Shown in pieces: positions 1 to 9,261 of a stretch of DNA of 64,000 bases (its first letter is position 1; each line of letters starts with the position of its first letter). The DNA comes from an uncultured Methanomassiliicoccus sp. GTDB lineage: Archaea; Thermoplasmatota; Thermoplasmata; Methanomassiliicoccales; Methanomassiliicoccaceae. Where the stretch lies: contig CAJKXZ010000001.1 in NCBI GenBank assembly GCA_905203995.1, forward strand, positions 211,096 through 275,095. Reading direction: 5' to 3'. Made by a program: the position numbers and the translations under genes. The notes beneath the pieces are model-generated. The model did no database searches, was not told the DNA's origin, and was given only the letters and a program-made list of their open reading frames with translations.

Positions 1-665
1 CTACTGATACGGTTTTAGAAATCGGTCCTGGTTTGGGAATGCTTACCCATCGCTTGGCTGCTAAAGCCGATAAAGTCATTGCCATTGAAACAGATCGAAA
101 ATTAGCGGGGTATCTCGCTCAACGATTACCAGCTAATGTTGAACTAATCACGGCTGATGCTTTAACTGTTGATTTTCCTCCTTTTGATGTAATGGTTTCT
201 AACCTTCCTTATTCCATCTCATCACCGATTATCTTCAAACTTTTGACTTATAACTTTAGAAATGCGGTAGTAATGCTGCAGAAAGAATTTGCTGAACGGA
301 TGGTAGCCCATCCCGGCAGCAAAGACTACTCTCGTTTAACGGTGACCACTTATTATCATGCCGACTGTCGAATTATCGAAGATGTCCCTTCCGCTAAGTT
401 TTATCCTGCACCCAAAGTTGATTCAGCGGTAGTTGAAATAGTGCCGCGGAGTACACCTTTTTCTATTTCTAACGAAAAATTCTTTTTTAAGATTACAGAG
501 CTGCTTTTCCAACAGCGGCGAAAAAAGATTAGAACCATTCTAAAATCTAAAAGATTAATCGATGCCGACTATGATCTTCCTTATCTGGATCTTAGAGTAG
601 AGGTACTCTCTCCGGAACAGATAGGTGAATTATCAGAGGCAGTTTGGTCACTAAAGAACCGTTAG
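1..665 (+). CDS. ksgA: rRNA small-subunit adenine dimethyltransferase KsgA/Dim1 (5' end cut by window)
   Basis: SAM-dependent enzyme that dimethylates two adjacent adenines near the 3' end of 16S rRNA during small-subunit maturation. The reading frame is open from base 3 at the window edge. The first visible residues form the SAM-binding motif I (EIGPGLG), followed by acidic motif II (IAIETD) and the catalytic NLPY motif (bases about 196-208). The C-terminal rRNA-binding part is complete. The N-terminus, including the true start, lies outside the window. The stop is TAG with an in-frame TAA three codons later. The next gene begins 37 bases downstream on the same strand. Family identification is secure; only the length is unknown. 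Confidence 0.95.
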   Translation, partial: TDTVLEIGPGLGMLTHRLAAKADKVIAIETDRKLAGYLAQRLPANVELITADALTVDFPPFDVMVSNLPYSISSPIIFKLLTYNFRNAVVMLQKEFAERMVAHPGSKDYSRLTVTTYYHADCRIIEDVPSAKFYPAPKVDSAVVEIVPRSTPFSISNEKFFFKITELLFQQRRKKIRTILKSKRLIDADYDLPYLDLRVEVLSPEQIGELSEAVWSLKNR

Positions 666-702
666 TATTTCTAACTAAGAGACATTAAGGGTAAACGATA
701 CT

Positions 703-1893
703 ATGCAAATTGGAATCGTCGGAAAGCCTAATGTCGGAAAATCTACGTTCTTTAGTGCAGCGACAATGGCACCTGCAGAAATTGCCGCGTATCCCTTCAC
801 TACGATTAAAGCTAACAAAGGTGTTGCTTATGCACGGGGCAAATGCCCGCATGTTGACTTTGAAACACAGTGTGTTCCGCGCAATGCAGTCTGCGAAGAC
901 GGTGTTAGGCACATTCCGATCGAAATGCTGGATGTAGCGGGATTAGTTCCCGATGCGTGGCAAGGTCGGGGCTTAGGAAACATGTTTCTTGATGATTTAC
1001 GACAGGCCGACGTATTAATTCACATCGTTGATGCTTCTGGTTCAACGGATATTGAAGGCAATGCCGTTCCGCAAGGTTCCCATGATCCTGTGGAAGACAT
1101 TGAGTTTTTAAAAAATGAGATTGCCTGTTGGATGAGAGGCATCTTGGAAAAAGGCTGGGATAAAGCTGCTCGTCAGGCTCATCAGACCGGACAACGGATT
1201 GACGCCGTCATCTATGAAAAACTCACCGGTCTGGGTGTTACGGAAGCGCAGATCAGTGCCGCATTACGGGATACCATTCTGGATCCTAATCCTTTAAAAT
1301 GGACCTCAGAAGATATGCTGCAATTGATGCACCGCATTCGTGAACACGCCAAGCCAATTATTGTGGCCATGAATAAGGCAGATATGGCTGATGAGGAGAC
1401 GCTCGCACGTCTTAAAAAAGCAGCAGATGGGATGGCTGAGCCTACCTGTGCCGAAGCAGAACTGGCCCTTAAAAAAGCTGCGAAAGGTGGTTTAATCACT
1501 TATCAGCCAGGCGATGTTTCTTTTAAAATCGGAGATGGTGTACAGCTGTCTGACGGTCAAAAAGCTGCTTTAGACAAGATCTCCTCAGAAATAGCCAGAT
1601 TTGGCGGTACTGGTGTGCAGAAATGTATCGAAAAAGCAGTTTATGAACTTCTCAATATGATTTCCGTCTATCCCGTCGAAGATGAATCACGGCTCACCGA
1701 TCATGATGGGCGCGTACTTCCTGATGTTTTTCTAGTGCCGAACGGCACCACTGCGAGAGAACTGGCATATAAGATCCATACTGATTTGGGAGACACTTTC
1801 ATCCGCGCGATCAATGTTAGAACTCATAGGACTGTTGGTAGCGATTACGTTCTTCAGAATAATGATGTAATCTCAATTGTATCGAGGAAGTGA
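703..1893 (+). CDS. YchF/OBG-family GTPase (archaeal) with TGS domain
   Basis: Translation-factor-class GTPase of 396 residues. The N-terminal G domain has G1 GKPNVGKS (about residues 7-14), switch/G3 DVAGLVP (about 77-83) and G4 NKAD (about 224-227). A helical insertion and a C-terminal TGS domain (about 315-396, ending in a run of beta-strands with the NDVISIVS motif) complete the usual OBG-family layout. Related proteins associate with ribosomes; the exact role of the archaeal form is not established. Its stop overlaps the GTG start of polB by 3 bases, so the two are likely co-translated. Confidence 0.9.
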   Translation: MQIGIVGKPNVGKSTFFSAATMAPAEIAAYPFTTIKANKGVAYARGKCPHVDFETQCVPRNAVCEDGVRHIPIEMLDVAGLVPDAWQGRGLGNMFLDDLRQADVLIHIVDASGSTDIEGNAVPQGSHDPVEDIEFLKNEIACWMRGILEKGWDKAARQAHQTGQRIDAVIYEKLTGLGVTEAQISAALRDTILDPNPLKWTSEDMLQLMHRIREHAKPIIVAMNKADMADEETLARLKKAADGMAEPTCAEAELALKKAAKGGLITYQPGDVSFKIGDGVQLSDGQKAALDKISSEIARFGGTGVQKCIEKAVYELLNMISVYPVEDESRLTDHDGRVLPDVFLVPNGTTARELAYKIHTDLGDTFIRAINVRTHRTVGSDYVLQNNDVISIVSRK

Positions 1894-4304
1894 AGTCGTT
1901 GGGTCAGTGGAATGTCCGGTTACTGTCAGCAGGTTACAAACGTATTGAAGACAGTCTGAGAATTGAGTTATATGGCGTAACTGATGATGGGCGATCCATC
2001 TGCATCTATTATTCAGGATTTGGCCCGTATTTTGAAATTGTCGAGCCTTCGGAAGAAGTTCTCGCTGAACTGCTGAATGATGAAAATGTAACTCACATTG
2101 AAAAACTTGAGATCTTTCTCCGTGGCAAAGTAAAAAAAGCTGCCAAAGTGTATGTAACCTATCCTTGGCTGGTACCTGACTTCCGTTCACGATTTAAATC
2201 CAATTTTGAAGTTATTGCGGCTGATATTCCCTTCCATCACCGCTTTTTGTATGATATCGACATGCATGCCTGTTTTACCGTGGAAGGGGAAGAAATTGAA
2301 GGCGAAGGTACAGACTTAACTGTACGCATGAATGACGGCCCTACTTTCACTAATCTTGAACCTTTCAATCCTGATCTGAAGATCATGTCCTTTGATATTG
2401 AAAACTCAATTAAAGAAGGGACGATCCTGGCAATCTGTTACGTTACTGAAGAACGCGGGATCATGAAATATCACGAGCCGATCATTGGTGATGAACGGCA
2501 AATCATCGATACATTTACTAAAATAATCCAAAAAGAGGATCCTGATGTAATTACTGGTTATAACATCGATAATTACGATATCCCTACCATTATGGAAAGG
2601 GCCAGTATCGCCAAAGCTGGTAAACTTCAATGGGGCCGGGACTTTTCGGAACCACGTAAAGTCGGTAAACGAGGCTGGAAGATCACTGGCCGTTTGATTG
2701 TTGATGCCTGGTGGTCAGCCAAAATGCAGCTGCGCCCCAAACAGGAAACTCTTAACCACGTAGCTAAGACTTATCTTGGTGAAGAAAAATTGGATGTTGA
2801 TCCCTCGCACATGGATGAGGAATGGGCCAATAATCAAGAGAAAGTTTTGGAGTATTGTAAAAAAGATGCGGAACTCGCCTTGAAGATTGTTAATTATTTA
2901 GAAGCATTAAGAAAATTAATGGATTTAGCAGCTGTATCCAAACTGCCGATGGAAGATGTCCATACTTCGGGAAGTTCGACACTTATCGATTCCATTCTTA
3001 TCAGGGAAGCGGACCGCACAGAACCTCCAACCGGTGTTCCCATGACGAGCACCATGAACAATGATGATGATACAATTGAAGGCGGTTATGTTCATGACAT
3101 TGAACCTGGATTATACCACTGGGTAATCGTATTAGACTTTAAATCAATGTATCCTTCATTAATTATTCGCAATAATATCTGTTTTACCACTTTAAATCCT
3201 GAAGGGACGATTGTTGCTCCTAACGGGGCACGGTTTCTTGCCAAAGATGTCAAAGAAGGCATTCTGCCCCGGATCCTTACCGGTCTGATGGAACAAAGGG
3301 ACTCCATCAAAAAGAAAATGAATGGTACCAACGATCCGGATGAAATTCGCTACTACGATGGTCTGCAGAATGCCGTAAAAGTTCTCATGAATGCTTTTTA
3401 CGGCGTCTTTGCTTCCTCTTTTTATCGTTTTACCGATCACGATATCGGCAGTGCGATTACTGGCTTTGCCAGGGAGACCGTTAAAAAATTAATTTCTGAG
3501 TTAAGCGAAAAAGGTCTGAAAGTAGTTTATTCCGATACCGATTCACTATTTATCCAATCTCCTTACGATAATCTGGAAGATACTGTAAAGTTTGGTAAGG
3601 AAGCGGCAGAAAAGTTTACGCAAGAAGTCTCACAAATGGAATTTGAAAAAGTACTGGAGCCTTTATTCTCTCATGGTAAGAAAAAGCGATACGTCGGGAG
3701 ATCAGTCTGGCCAGAAAATAAAATGCTGATCCGCGGTTATGAAATCCGCCGCAGTGATGCTTTTGAATATCAAAGCAACTGTCTGATGGCCGTATTTGAA
3801 AAAGTTCTTGATGATAATCCGCAGGAAGCGATCAAAGTTGCCAAAGAGTGCGTAGCCAGAGTATTGTCCGGTGATGTTTCCGTAGAAGATCTGGTTATTT
3901 CCCGAACCAGCAAATCATTCAATTCCTACAAGGATCCTGATACTCAGGTTAATGTAATTGCCGCCAAAAAGATGATGGCTTTAGGCTATGATTTTACACC
4001 GGGAATGAAAGTTTCCTGGATTGTTACTGATTCGAAGAAAACACCGCAAGAAGTGGAACCATATATCAGCGGCAGGCCCTTTAATGCTCGTCCTGATTAC
4101 AAATATTATGCTGAACGTCTGGCACAGACCCTGGCCCGTGTTACAGAATATTTCGGCTGGAGTGAAAAAGATCTACTGATGGGTTCGCAGCAAGTGACGT
4201 TATTTGACTCATCATTTGCCGAAACTGCCCCCACCTCGCCCAGAAAATCCAAACCGGCAAGTAAGAAAGCACCTAAAACTACCAGTCTGAATGACTTTTT
4301 CTGA
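1890..4304 (+). CDS. polB: Family-B DNA polymerase (PolB)
   Basis: Replicative or repair DNA polymerase of 804 residues with an intact proofreading domain. Exonuclease motifs are FDIENS (about 166), NIDNYD (about 224) and YCKKDAEL (about 321). Polymerase motif A is FKSMYPS (about 415), motif B KVLMNAFYG (about 496) and motif C YSDTDS (about 546), all with catalytic residues present. No intein interrupts these motifs, which are common intein sites in archaea. The C-terminus is a Lys/Pro/Ser linker ending in SLNDFF, a PCNA-binding (PIP-like) motif. The start is the GTG that overlaps the upstream stop (GTGA). The window also encodes DP2, so this organism has both archaeal replicative polymerase types. 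Confidence 0.96.
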   Translation: MKSLGQWNVRLLSAGYKRIEDSLRIELYGVTDDGRSICIYYSGFGPYFEIVEPSEEVLAELLNDENVTHIEKLEIFLRGKVKKAAKVYVTYPWLVPDFRSRFKSNFEVIAADIPFHHRFLYDIDMHACFTVEGEEIEGEGTDLTVRMNDGPTFTNLEPFNPDLKIMSFDIENSIKEGTILAICYVTEERGIMKYHEPIIGDERQIIDTFTKIIQKEDPDVITGYNIDNYDIPTIMERASIAKAGKLQWGRDFSEPRKVGKRGWKITGRLIVDAWWSAKMQLRPKQETLNHVAKTYLGEEKLDVDPSHMDEEWANNQEKVLEYCKKDAELALKIVNYLEALRKLMDLAAVSKLPMEDVHTSGSSTLIDSILIREADRTEPPTGVPMTSTMNNDDDTIEGGYVHDIEPGLYHWVIVLDFKSMYPSLIIRNNICFTTLNPEGTIVAPNGARFLAKDVKEGILPRILTGLMEQRDSIKKKMNGTNDPDEIRYYDGLQNAVKVLMNAFYGVFASSFYRFTDHDIGSAITGFARETVKKLISELSEKGLKVVYSDTDSLFIQSPYDNLEDTVKFGKEAAEKFTQEVSQMEFEKVLEPLFSHGKKKRYVGRSVWPENKMLIRGYEIRRSDAFEYQSNCLMAVFEKVLDDNPQEAIKVAKECVARVLSGDVSVEDLVISRTSKSFNSYKDPDTQVNVIAAKKMMALGYDFTPGMKVSWIVTDSKKTPQEVEPYISGRPFNARPDYKYYAERLAQTLARVTEYFGWSEKDLLMGSQQVTLFDSSFAETAPTSPRKSKPASKKAPKTTSLNDFF

Positions 4305-4366
4305 TTATCAGGTAATAATTACCAGAGCGATGCGTTTAATTCCACTAGCCAAAGTTTCTAGGATAC

Positions 4367-4711
4367 ATGAACATCATCGAAGTGGACGGACAGCTCCTCG
4401 AAGCTGAGGAATTTATTTCTAATATTTCCTTAGATCAGGACCACTGTATCACCATCTCTGGTATGAAAGCAACCTTGAATCTCTTCTGCGACGGCAGCTA
4501 TGCCCTGATTTTAAAAATAGTACTTACTGAAGATCAGGACGGAGCATATGATGTTGATCTTTTAGAAAGTAAATTGGAGATCTTAAAAGATCTTGCTAGC
4601 AAAGGCTTCTTTTTACGAGGCTGTGACGGCTACGTAGCCTGCTTTAAAGATGGCAAGATCGAGTCTTTGAAAACCACACTCTTTGACGCGATAGAGTGCT
4701 TTAAGATCTAG
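4367..4711 (+). CDS. Hypothetical protein, 114 aa
   Basis: Not recognised. Small acidic protein with alternating beta and alpha segments and no membrane span; it has two phrases around cysteines (RGCDGYVACFKDG) near the C-terminus. It begins 62 bases after polB on the same strand. It ends in TAG immediately followed by TGA, and both stops sit in the stem of a hairpin shared with the convergent CBS gene. Codon use looks like the neighbouring core genes, so it is probably a genuine lineage-specific gene. Confidence 0.7.
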   Translation: MNIIEVDGQLLEAEEFISNISLDQDHCITISGMKATLNLFCDGSYALILKIVLTEDQDGAYDVDLLESKLEILKDLASKGFFLRGCDGYVACFKDGKIESLKTTLFDAIECFKI

Positions 4712-4727
4712 TGACTTTCGTCACTAG
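4708..4727. terminator. Hairpin shared by two convergent genes, with tandem stops in both arms
   Basis: Perfect inverted repeat CTAGTGAC-TTTC-GTCACTAG (8-bp stem, 4-nt loop). Because the arm reads TAG TGA in frame for both the plus-strand hypothetical gene and the minus-strand CBS gene, each gene ends with two consecutive stops inside the stem. Its place between convergent 3' ends suggests a bidirectional transcript-end structure; there is no long T-run next to it. Confidence 0.6.
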
Positions 4728-5197
4728 TCAGCTTCAAAAAGATCTCTTGCTTTTCTAAAAATATTCAGGCTGATCATCTCACCGATGAGTTTCCCTTCCT
4801 CATCCACAACCGGCAGATCGTTAAGATGCTGTTTGACCATTAACTCAATGGCATCGGTGAGCATGGTATCCTTTTTAATAGGAACCACGGAAGTCATGAT
4901 GTCATCGATTTCCTCTTTTAATGAATCTCTTAAGAATTGATAGAGAGCGACACCACCGCTTTTTCTCACACCTACGCGGTAGCCGACCAACCGGAGTAAA
5001 GTTTCAGTGTTAACCATCCCCAGTAATTTGCCGTCTACGTCTACTACATAGGCTTTACGAGACAAGGGATTTTCAATCATGAGGTCGATAATTTCACGTA
5101 TTTTGGCACCTTTCTGGACGACTGACGGCTTCGTCACCATCTCCTCAAATACGTCTCCGATATTAGTTTCGCTGAATTTTTTATCTGCATCGGCCAT
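4724..5197 (-). CDS. CBS-domain protein
   Basis: Protein of 157 residues made of two tandem CBS motifs (about residues 13-75 and 92-152) and nothing else. CBS pairs form a Bateman module that usually binds adenosine nucleotides or SAM and regulates a partner. Recognisable features are the repeated pattern of AKIREIIDLMIENPLSRKAYVVD and, in the second copy, TDAIELMVKQHLNDLPVVDEEG-type strands and helices. No catalytic domain is fused. The stop is TAG TGA within the convergent hairpin. The partner cannot be deduced from the neighbours. Confidence 0.9.
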   Translation of the reverse strand: MADADKKFSETNIGDVFEEMVTKPSVVQKGAKIREIIDLMIENPLSRKAYVVDVDGKLLGMVNTETLLRLVGYRVGVRKSGGVALYQFLRDSLKEEIDDIMTSVVPIKKDTMLTDAIELMVKQHLNDLPVVDEEGKLIGEMISLNIFRKARDLFEAD

Positions 5198-5301
5198 GAG
5201 TGTTAATTGTTACATGTGTATTTTAAAGAGTGTGTTTTATGAAGTTAAATAGCTATATCAGAAGAGTTAATTGCAATATGGCCGCGATGGAGAAATAAAG
5301 C

Positions 5302-5802
5302 ATGGGTGATTTTGAGCGGAAATATGGCTCCTTTAGAGCAGGATTCTCTTATGCTGCAAGTTATGCACTTTCAGTCATCATTATTCCCATTGTCTTAGCT
5401 TTCTCACTTTCTTACATCATTGATCACTACGGCATCCTCACTGAATTCAGCAACTATGCCAAGGATTTCTGGACGATCATTATTATTGGTGGTGTTCTCA
5501 CCGCTTTAGCTTTCTTTTATGGTTATTATCCTAAAGGTTCCTGTTCCCGTGCTGCTGCCGGGGCACTGCTGGCAGGCAGTTTATTCCTCTTTTTATGGCA
5601 GATTTCAGCAATCATCACCGTGATGTTTGATTTAACTAACGTTTTTGTGGATGTGGATTTTTCATTCTTCATTTTCCTCATTGGTCTCTTTTGTGGCATG
5701 AAATTCATCTATGTTTTAGGTGAACTGCTCTTTTACCGCCGCCGCTGGAAAAAAGAACGGAATCTAATCGATTCATCTCTGCATACTGAGAGTGAATTGT
5801 AA
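5302..5802 (+). CDS. Four-helix integral membrane protein, unknown function
   Basis: Protein of 166 residues with four clear hydrophobic segments (about 17-41, 54-73, 80-105 and 115-137) and a basic, charged C-terminal tail (RRRWKKER). No conserved catalytic motif was recognised. The ATG is preceded by an AT-rich stretch and GGAG-like bases (GATGGAG) about 9 bases upstream. It stands alone between the minus-strand CBS gene and the Cys-containing gene at 5845. Confidence 0.75.
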   Translation: MGDFERKYGSFRAGFSYAASYALSVIIIPIVLAFSLSYIIDHYGILTEFSNYAKDFWTIIIIGGVLTALAFFYGYYPKGSCSRAAAGALLAGSLFLFLWQISAIITVMFDLTNVFVDVDFSFFIFLIGLFCGMKFIYVLGELLFYRRRWKKERNLIDSSLHTESEL

Positions 5803-5844
5803 ACATTTCATTCACAAGCCCTATATAGCTCAAAACACTAGTGG

Positions 5845-6585
5845 GTGAAGAGTGATTACATGGGAATAAGCATGGCCATCTGTGAATTGGATTGCAAAGA
5901 CTCTCTTTGCAAAATAGGAAAAGAAACAGTCATTAAAGCTCGGATACCTTCCGTAAGCGGGTATGAGCAGTATGCAGATTATGATGAAGTTGTAGCCATG
6001 TCGGATGCAAAAAAAGTCTTTTCCGCAGATCTCGAACAATTCTTAAAGAAAAACCGTTTAGACGGTGAGAAAGAATCCTTCCTTCTTTCTAAGCTTAAAA
6101 ACCCTGATGATGCTGAAAAACTGCAGCCTTATGCTAAGAAATCATACACAGGCTGGGTAAATCTGGGTGAACTGTCTGCTGATGTCAAAGCTAAAATCAT
6201 TGCCGAAGCCGGTCCCGATAACCTGATGACCGAATGGGATACCATTCCCCTCACGGAAACCAATGAAATTTGTTCAAAGTGCCCCATGTCCTGGGACAAA
6301 GGCCGCGGCTGCATTGGCGCTTTTGGTCCTGATTCTTCCCTGCTCCCTTCAATTGCTGAGAAAAACGGCTGCACGCTTGTAGCTAATGTTATGAAGTACG
6401 CTGAAAGTGGCGAAAAATTAACTCCGCAGGATGCAGAAAAACTCTCTGCTGAATGCAAGATTTTACGGGAAAAGTTAGTGGATGAGGGTAAGGCAATGGC
6501 CCGGCGTTACAGCGGTGTCGTTGATCGTCTGGAAACGATGGCCGACCTCTGCGCTAAAACCGGCACCCGATTCTATTTCATTTAA
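5845..6585 (+). CDS. Hypothetical protein with a cysteine cluster, 246 aa
   Basis: Not recognised. The sequence is soluble and mostly helical. Near residue 144 it has a cluster CSKCPMSWDKGRGC, which could bind a metal or an Fe-S cluster, and two further cysteines near the N-terminus (CELDCKDSLC). GTG at 5845 gives the longest product; ATG at 5860, with GGTGA 11 bases upstream, or ATG at 5872 are alternatives. Its last 8 bases overlap the end of the convergent ThiF-family gene. Confidence 0.7.
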   Translation: MKSDYMGISMAICELDCKDSLCKIGKETVIKARIPSVSGYEQYADYDEVVAMSDAKKVFSADLEQFLKKNRLDGEKESFLLSKLKNPDDAEKLQPYAKKSYTGWVNLGELSADVKAKIIAEAGPDNLMTEWDTIPLTETNEICSKCPMSWDKGRGCIGAFGPDSSLLPSIAEKNGCTLVANVMKYAESGEKLTPQDAEKLSAECKILREKLVDEGKAMARRYSGVVDRLETMADLCAKTGTRFYFI

Positions 6586-7303
6586 ACGTCTTACTGCAGG
6601 CGGGACATTCTTCCCGTCTGTTTATTTCTATTACATCCCATTGGTTGTATTGCAGATCACCAATCAGCAGTTGCGAAGCCAGCGGGCATCCTACACCGGT
6701 TAGAACTTTAATCGCTTCGGCAGCTTCTAGTGAGCCGAAAATGCCGGCCGCTGCGCCAATGATTGGAAAGAGCTCTTTTTGCGGAGGCTGGTGAGGAAAT
6801 AAGCATCTTAGACAGGGTGTTACTTCCGGAATAATGGTAGTAACTTGACCATGCCATCCTTCCACTGCGCCATGAATAAAAGGAATCCCTTTTTGGAGGC
6901 AGTAATCATTAAGAATCATGCGGACGGTGAAATTATCGCTGCAGTCGAGGACTACATTGGCTTTTCCGACCACGGTCGCGATATTTTCCTCATTAACTTT
7001 CCTTGTTTCAGCAATGAGTTCGATTTCTGGATTGAATCTGGCTAATTTCCAAGCTGCCGATTCTGCTTTACTCCGCTGATCAATATCTTCTGGCCAATGG
7101 AGAATCTGCCGGTTGAGATTACTTTCTTCGGGAGATTGTGCATCAATTAATTTGATGCGCCCTACACCGGCGGCCGTCAGATAAGTGGCAGCCGGGCAGC
7201 CTAAACCGCCTACGCCCAGAATGCATACCGTTGCTTGGGCGAGTCGTTCTTGGCCAGCTTCTCCAAAGTCTTCGAGAATGATCTGTCTGGAGTATCGCTC
7301 CAT
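6578..7303 (-). CDS. ThiF/MoeB/HesA-family adenylyltransferase (E1-like)
   Basis: E1-like enzyme that adenylates the C-terminus of a ubiquitin-like sulphur carrier (ThiS/MoaD/SAMP type), here 241 residues. Visible signatures are the N-terminal RYSRQIILEDFG, the nucleotide-binding GVGGLG (about 31-36), the Arg-containing NLNRQ (about 62-66), the DCSDNF loop (about 120-125), and two CxxC zinc pairs (CLRC and CPAC). The catalytic cysteine region is less certain. Which carrier it serves (thiamine, molybdopterin or tRNA thiolation) cannot be told, because no carrier gene is adjacent. Confidence 0.92.
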   Translation of the reverse strand: MERYSRQIILEDFGEAGQERLAQATVCILGVGGLGCPAATYLTAAGVGRIKLIDAQSPEESNLNRQILHWPEDIDQRSKAESAAWKLARFNPEIELIAETRKVNEENIATVVGKANVVLDCSDNFTVRMILNDYCLQKGIPFIHGAVEGWHGQVTTIIPEVTPCLRCLFPHQPPQKELFPIIGAAAGIFGSLEAAEAIKVLTGVGCPLASQLLIGDLQYNQWDVIEINRREECPACSKTFK

Positions 7304-7334
7304 GCCCAGTCCATCAAGATATTCATATTAATTT

Positions 7335-7859
7335 TTAGGCATCGCCCGGAAAGGTCGTCAGTTCTTCTTTGGTGATATCTACTATAATCATGTCACCGGC
7401 CGCTTTGATATCATGTGTTTTAAGATAAAGCGGCTGCAGATGATGCAGTTTAAGCGTTTCCACCAGCTCTCGCTCTGGCTTGACGCGGATACAAGCTACG
7501 GTAAGATCTTCAGAACCAAAGAAAATCATATCCGCCGAACCGATCTTATTGGCATCTTTTAAAATGATTTCTGTGCCTAAAATGGAGTTAGCACCCAGCC
7601 CTTCAGGATTTTCTTGAATGCTGTTAGTAAGCTCATCAGCGGGAATATCAAGCATGACGGTATCAGACAGGGCCTGAATGTCCGCAGAAGAAATGAACAT
7701 GCTTTCTGACAACATCTGGAGAATTCTCTTTTTTTGCGAAACTTGGATGGCTTTGACTTTCCAATCTTCTGTAGAAATGCTGACATCCTTGACAATGCCG
7801 ATGTTTTTGGCATCGGCGGTAATGACCGGTAAGCCCACGATCTGATCTAAACTCCTCAT
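7335..7859 (-). CDS. PRC-barrel domain protein (two barrels)
   Basis: Protein of 174 residues built of two PRC-barrel-like halves. Each half has the characteristic pattern of short beta-strands: the first begins LDQIVGLPVITADAKNIG and the second begins near LGTEIILKDANKIG. PRC barrels are small beta domains found in RNA-processing (RimM), photosynthetic and archaeal orphan proteins, where they probably mediate protein contacts. It lies 31 bases upstream of the ThiF gene on the same strand and may be in its operon. A single-barrel relative occurs at 12152. Confidence 0.8.
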   Translation of the reverse strand: MRSLDQIVGLPVITADAKNIGIVKDVSISTEDWKVKAIQVSQKKRILQMLSESMFISSADIQALSDTVMLDIPADELTNSIQENPEGLGANSILGTEIILKDANKIGSADMIFFGSEDLTVACIRVKPERELVETLKLHHLQPLYLKTHDIKAAGDMIIVDITKEELTTFPGDA

Positions 7860-7995
7860 TAGTACTACTTTTTAGTAATTGAAGCTTAAGCAGTTTTTCT
7901 TTTTCAGCCATAAGCTTAATGCTGTTAATGGTAATTATGCATCGTTCTTGTGGCGCACATGCGTTAAGTACGCTACATTGGATTGGTGATTCTTG

Positions 7996-8826
7996 ATGGA
8001 AGGAGATATTAACGTAGTTACCGCGAAACCGGAAGACGTCAAACTGATGAAGAAGCTCTCTAAAATCAAACATACAATTATTGTGATGTCTGGTAAGGGT
8101 GGAGTAGGAAAAAGTACCGTTAGTGTCAACATCGCAGTTGGACTGGCTCTCAGAGGCTACGAAGTTGGTATTCTGGATGCTGATATCCATGGACCCAATG
8201 TGCCGAAAATGCTGAAACTGGAGGATGTTCGCTTAGAAGCCGATAAAAATGGAATCTACCCTGCAGAAGTTCCACCACGAATCAAAGTCATGTCGATGGC
8301 TTTCCTTTCTCAAGATAAAGATACGCCGATTGTTTGGCGCGGTCCTATGAAGATGGGCGCGCTCCGTCAATTCATCGAGGATGTTTACTGGGGCGATCTG
8401 GATTATCTGATTGTGGATCTGCCACCGGGAACTGGTGATGAGCCTCTGACTATTGCTCAGTTAATTACCAATGCGGATGGCAGCGTGATTGTTACCACTC
8501 CACAAGACGTAGCACTGCTGGACTCTCGGAAAAGTGTGTCCTTCTCCAATGCTCTGGAACTACCGATTCTCGGAATTGTTGAGAACATGGCTGGCTTTGT
8601 CTGCCCACATTGTAAAGAAACGGTTAACCTTTTCAAAATCGGTGGCGGGGAAAAAGCCGCTGATGAGCTGGGCGTTCCCTTCTTAGGCCGAGTACCTATC
8701 GATCCCAATGTGGTCAATGCTGGCGATGATGGTCTGCCGTTGATTGCCGCTGATGGTTCTTCTCCCGCTTCAGAAGCTTTAGAAGGCATCATCGACAAAA
8801 TATTAGCAAAAACTGAAAAGCACTGA
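7996..8826 (+). CDS. Mrp/NBP35-family Fe-S cluster carrier ATPase
   Basis: P-loop ATPase (276 residues) of the ApbC/Mrp group that carries and delivers Fe-S clusters. The deviant Walker A GKGGVGKS is at about residues 34-41; DADIHGPN follows at about 63-70, and the switch region is VDLPPGTGDEPL. A conserved CPHC pair near residue 213 would bridge the cluster at the dimer interface. I chose ATG 7996 rather than the preceding TTG because GGTGAT lies 5 bases upstream. Several 4Fe-4S proteins in this window are plausible clients. Confidence 0.93.
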   Translation: MEGDINVVTAKPEDVKLMKKLSKIKHTIIVMSGKGGVGKSTVSVNIAVGLALRGYEVGILDADIHGPNVPKMLKLEDVRLEADKNGIYPAEVPPRIKVMSMAFLSQDKDTPIVWRGPMKMGALRQFIEDVYWGDLDYLIVDLPPGTGDEPLTIAQLITNADGSVIVTTPQDVALLDSRKSVSFSNALELPILGIVENMAGFVCPHCKETVNLFKIGGGEKAADELGVPFLGRVPIDPNVVNAGDDGLPLIAADGSSPASEALEGIIDKILAKTEKH

Positions 8827-8913
8827 GTTTCTCTGCGTGCACGTCATTACTGATAATCAGAAAGGTTTCTCTAAATAGGGAATCTTTACCTCGAGCTGTG
8901 AGGTGTATGATCT

Positions 8914-9261
8914 ATGCACGCCCTAGAAACATCTAAACTTTTGACCGAAGAGTACTCAGCAAAAATTCTCCTGGCACTCATGGGCAGACCCAAGAGTGCT
9001 TTGGAGTTATCAGATAAACTGGACATTCCCATTGCTGCCTGTTATCGGAAAATCAATCTTCTAGAATCCGCTGGCTTGATCTGCTGTGAGGAAAGAAAAC
9101 TCACTCGGGCCGGAAAAAGGGTGAATATGTACAAAGCACGGGTAAAATCCGCTTCGATCGCGATGGAAAGAAACGGTATTCGTGCTCGTATTGAAATGAT
9201 TGACGGAACTTACGTGGACAGCGATTACTGCATCGACATGGATATTTTTGCAGAAAGCTGA
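8914..9261 (+). CDS. Winged helix-turn-helix regulator
   Basis: Protein of 115 residues. The N-terminal two-thirds are a typical winged HTH: EYSAKILLALMGRPKSALEL, then DIPIAACYRKINLLESAGLI as the recognition helix region, then a basic wing. This resembles ArsR-like and other archaeal metal or stress regulators. The C-terminal tail is short and has no obvious ligand pocket; two cysteines (ICCEE) lie after the recognition helix. The 3' end overlaps the convergent epimerase gene by 37 bases. Confidence 0.8.
   Translation: MHALETSKLLTEEYSAKILLALMGRPKSALELSDKLDIPIAACYRKINLLESAGLICCEERKLTRAGKRVNMYKARVKSASIAMERNGIRARIEMIDGTYVDSDYCIDMDIFAES

Noticed and set aside
7663..8190. 175-residue minus-strand frame upstream of the Mrp gene
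   Set aside because: It overlaps two better-supported genes and has no recognisable features.
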